From: Prevotella sp.
Lineage (GTDB): Bacteria; Bacteroidota; Bacteroidia; Bacteroidales; Bacteroidaceae
Direction: 5' to 3'
Assembly (NCBI GenBank): GCA_017424205.1
Contig: JAFPAS010000295.1
Coordinates: 1 to 5,456, forward strand
Length of the DNA stretch: 5,456 nt
Position 1 is the stretch's first letter. The number at the start of each line of letters is the position of its first letter. The translations under genes were made by a program, and so were the position numbers. The notes under the pieces were generated by a model. The model worked only from the letters and a program-made list of their open reading frames with translations, was not told the DNA's origin and searched no databases. This document shows, one piece after another, positions 5,294 through 5,456 of the stretch.

Positions 5294-5456
5294 ATGAAAA
5301 GAAAGCTATTATTGCTTTGGACGTTCTTGCTGTGCTTCGCAGCGGGAGTCTCTGCACAGGGGTCCGAGGTCTTTAACAAGATTTCCTCATTAGACGAACT
5401 TACTGATGGTGAATACCTCATCGTTGGTAAGGATGAACGTGCAATGGGCGCAATCC
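5294..5456 (+). CDS. Secreted protein, N-terminal fragment (3' cut by window edge)
   Basis: The first 54 codons of a gene that continues beyond the window. It begins with a clear Sec signal peptide: a basic start (MKRK), a hydrophobic core (about 5-18) and a signal peptidase I site after VSA (19-21), giving a mature N-terminus at Q22. The Cys at 14 is not in a lipobox, so a lipoprotein is unlikely. The mature start, FNKISSLDELTDGEYLIVG (27-45), resembles a module found at the N-terminus of many Bacteroidota secreted proteins, including extracellular nucleases and proteins with C-terminal sorting domains. That resemblance is from memory and does not fix a function. The ATG at 5294 follows a long A/T-rich leader and is the only start that gives a proper signal peptide. 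Confidence 0.82.
   Translation, partial: MKRKLLLLWTFLLCFAAGVSAQGSEVFNKISSLDELTDGEYLIVGKDERAMGAI

Noticed and set aside
5333..5335. Cys codon in the signal peptide as a lipoprotein anchor
   Set aside because: The three residues before this Cys14 are F-L-L, not a lipobox, and a normal signal peptidase I site (VSA) follows at 19-21.
1..5456. Mobile element, CRISPR array, defence system or toxin-antitoxin pair
   Set aside because: No transposase, integrase, regular repeat-spacer pattern or recognised defence protein is present, and codon use looks even across the genes.

Overview
The window looks like an ordinary chromosomal stretch of a Bacteroidota (Bacteroidetes) genome, most likely Prevotella or a close relative. 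Three things point there. Starts are preceded by A/T-rich sequence with no Shine-Dalgarno motif. Two intergenic regions carry the Bacteroidota-type promoter (TTTG, about 20 nt, then TAnnTTTG). The last gene opens with a signal peptide and a mature N-terminus typical of Bacteroidota secreted proteins. The genus is an inference from style; no marker gene is present.

Layout, all on the + strand: (1) the 3' part of a DASS/SLC13-family sodium:anion symporter, cut by the window's left edge (1-1146); (2) a 172-nt leader with three stem-loops, the last a strong intrinsic terminator whose T-run ends 15 nt before the next start; (3) an MgtC/SapB-family inner-membrane protein (1319-2035); (4) a 617-nt gene-free gap with three more stem-loops, a weak promoter-like pair before them, and a full-consensus promoter near its 3' end; (5) a 476-residue protein of the L-fucose/L-arabinose isomerase-like superfamily (2653-4083); (6) a 69-nt spacer dominated by a 15-bp hairpin; (7) an ExoIII/APE1-type AP endonuclease with all catalytic residues (4153-4953), followed by a probable terminator; (8) a 340-nt A/T-rich gap with a second promoter; (9) the first 54 codons of a secreted protein, cut by the right edge (5294-5456).

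The genes do not form one pathway: anion uptake, an MgtC-like membrane protein, a sugar-isomerase-like enzyme, base-excision repair and an exported protein. The isomerase-like gene may share a transcript with the endonuclease, since no promoter is visible between them. No mobile element, CRISPR array, tRNA or rRNA was seen.

The most interesting signal is in the RNA between the genes. The mgtC-like gene sits directly behind a textbook terminator, with too little room for a promoter after it. Transcription must therefore pass through the terminator, which makes a conditional attenuator plausible. An upstream CAGTCC can pair either with a local GGACT or with GGACTG inside the terminator. The other intergenic hairpins carry G-U wobbles that pair only in + strand RNA. 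I see no convincing new multi-gene system.
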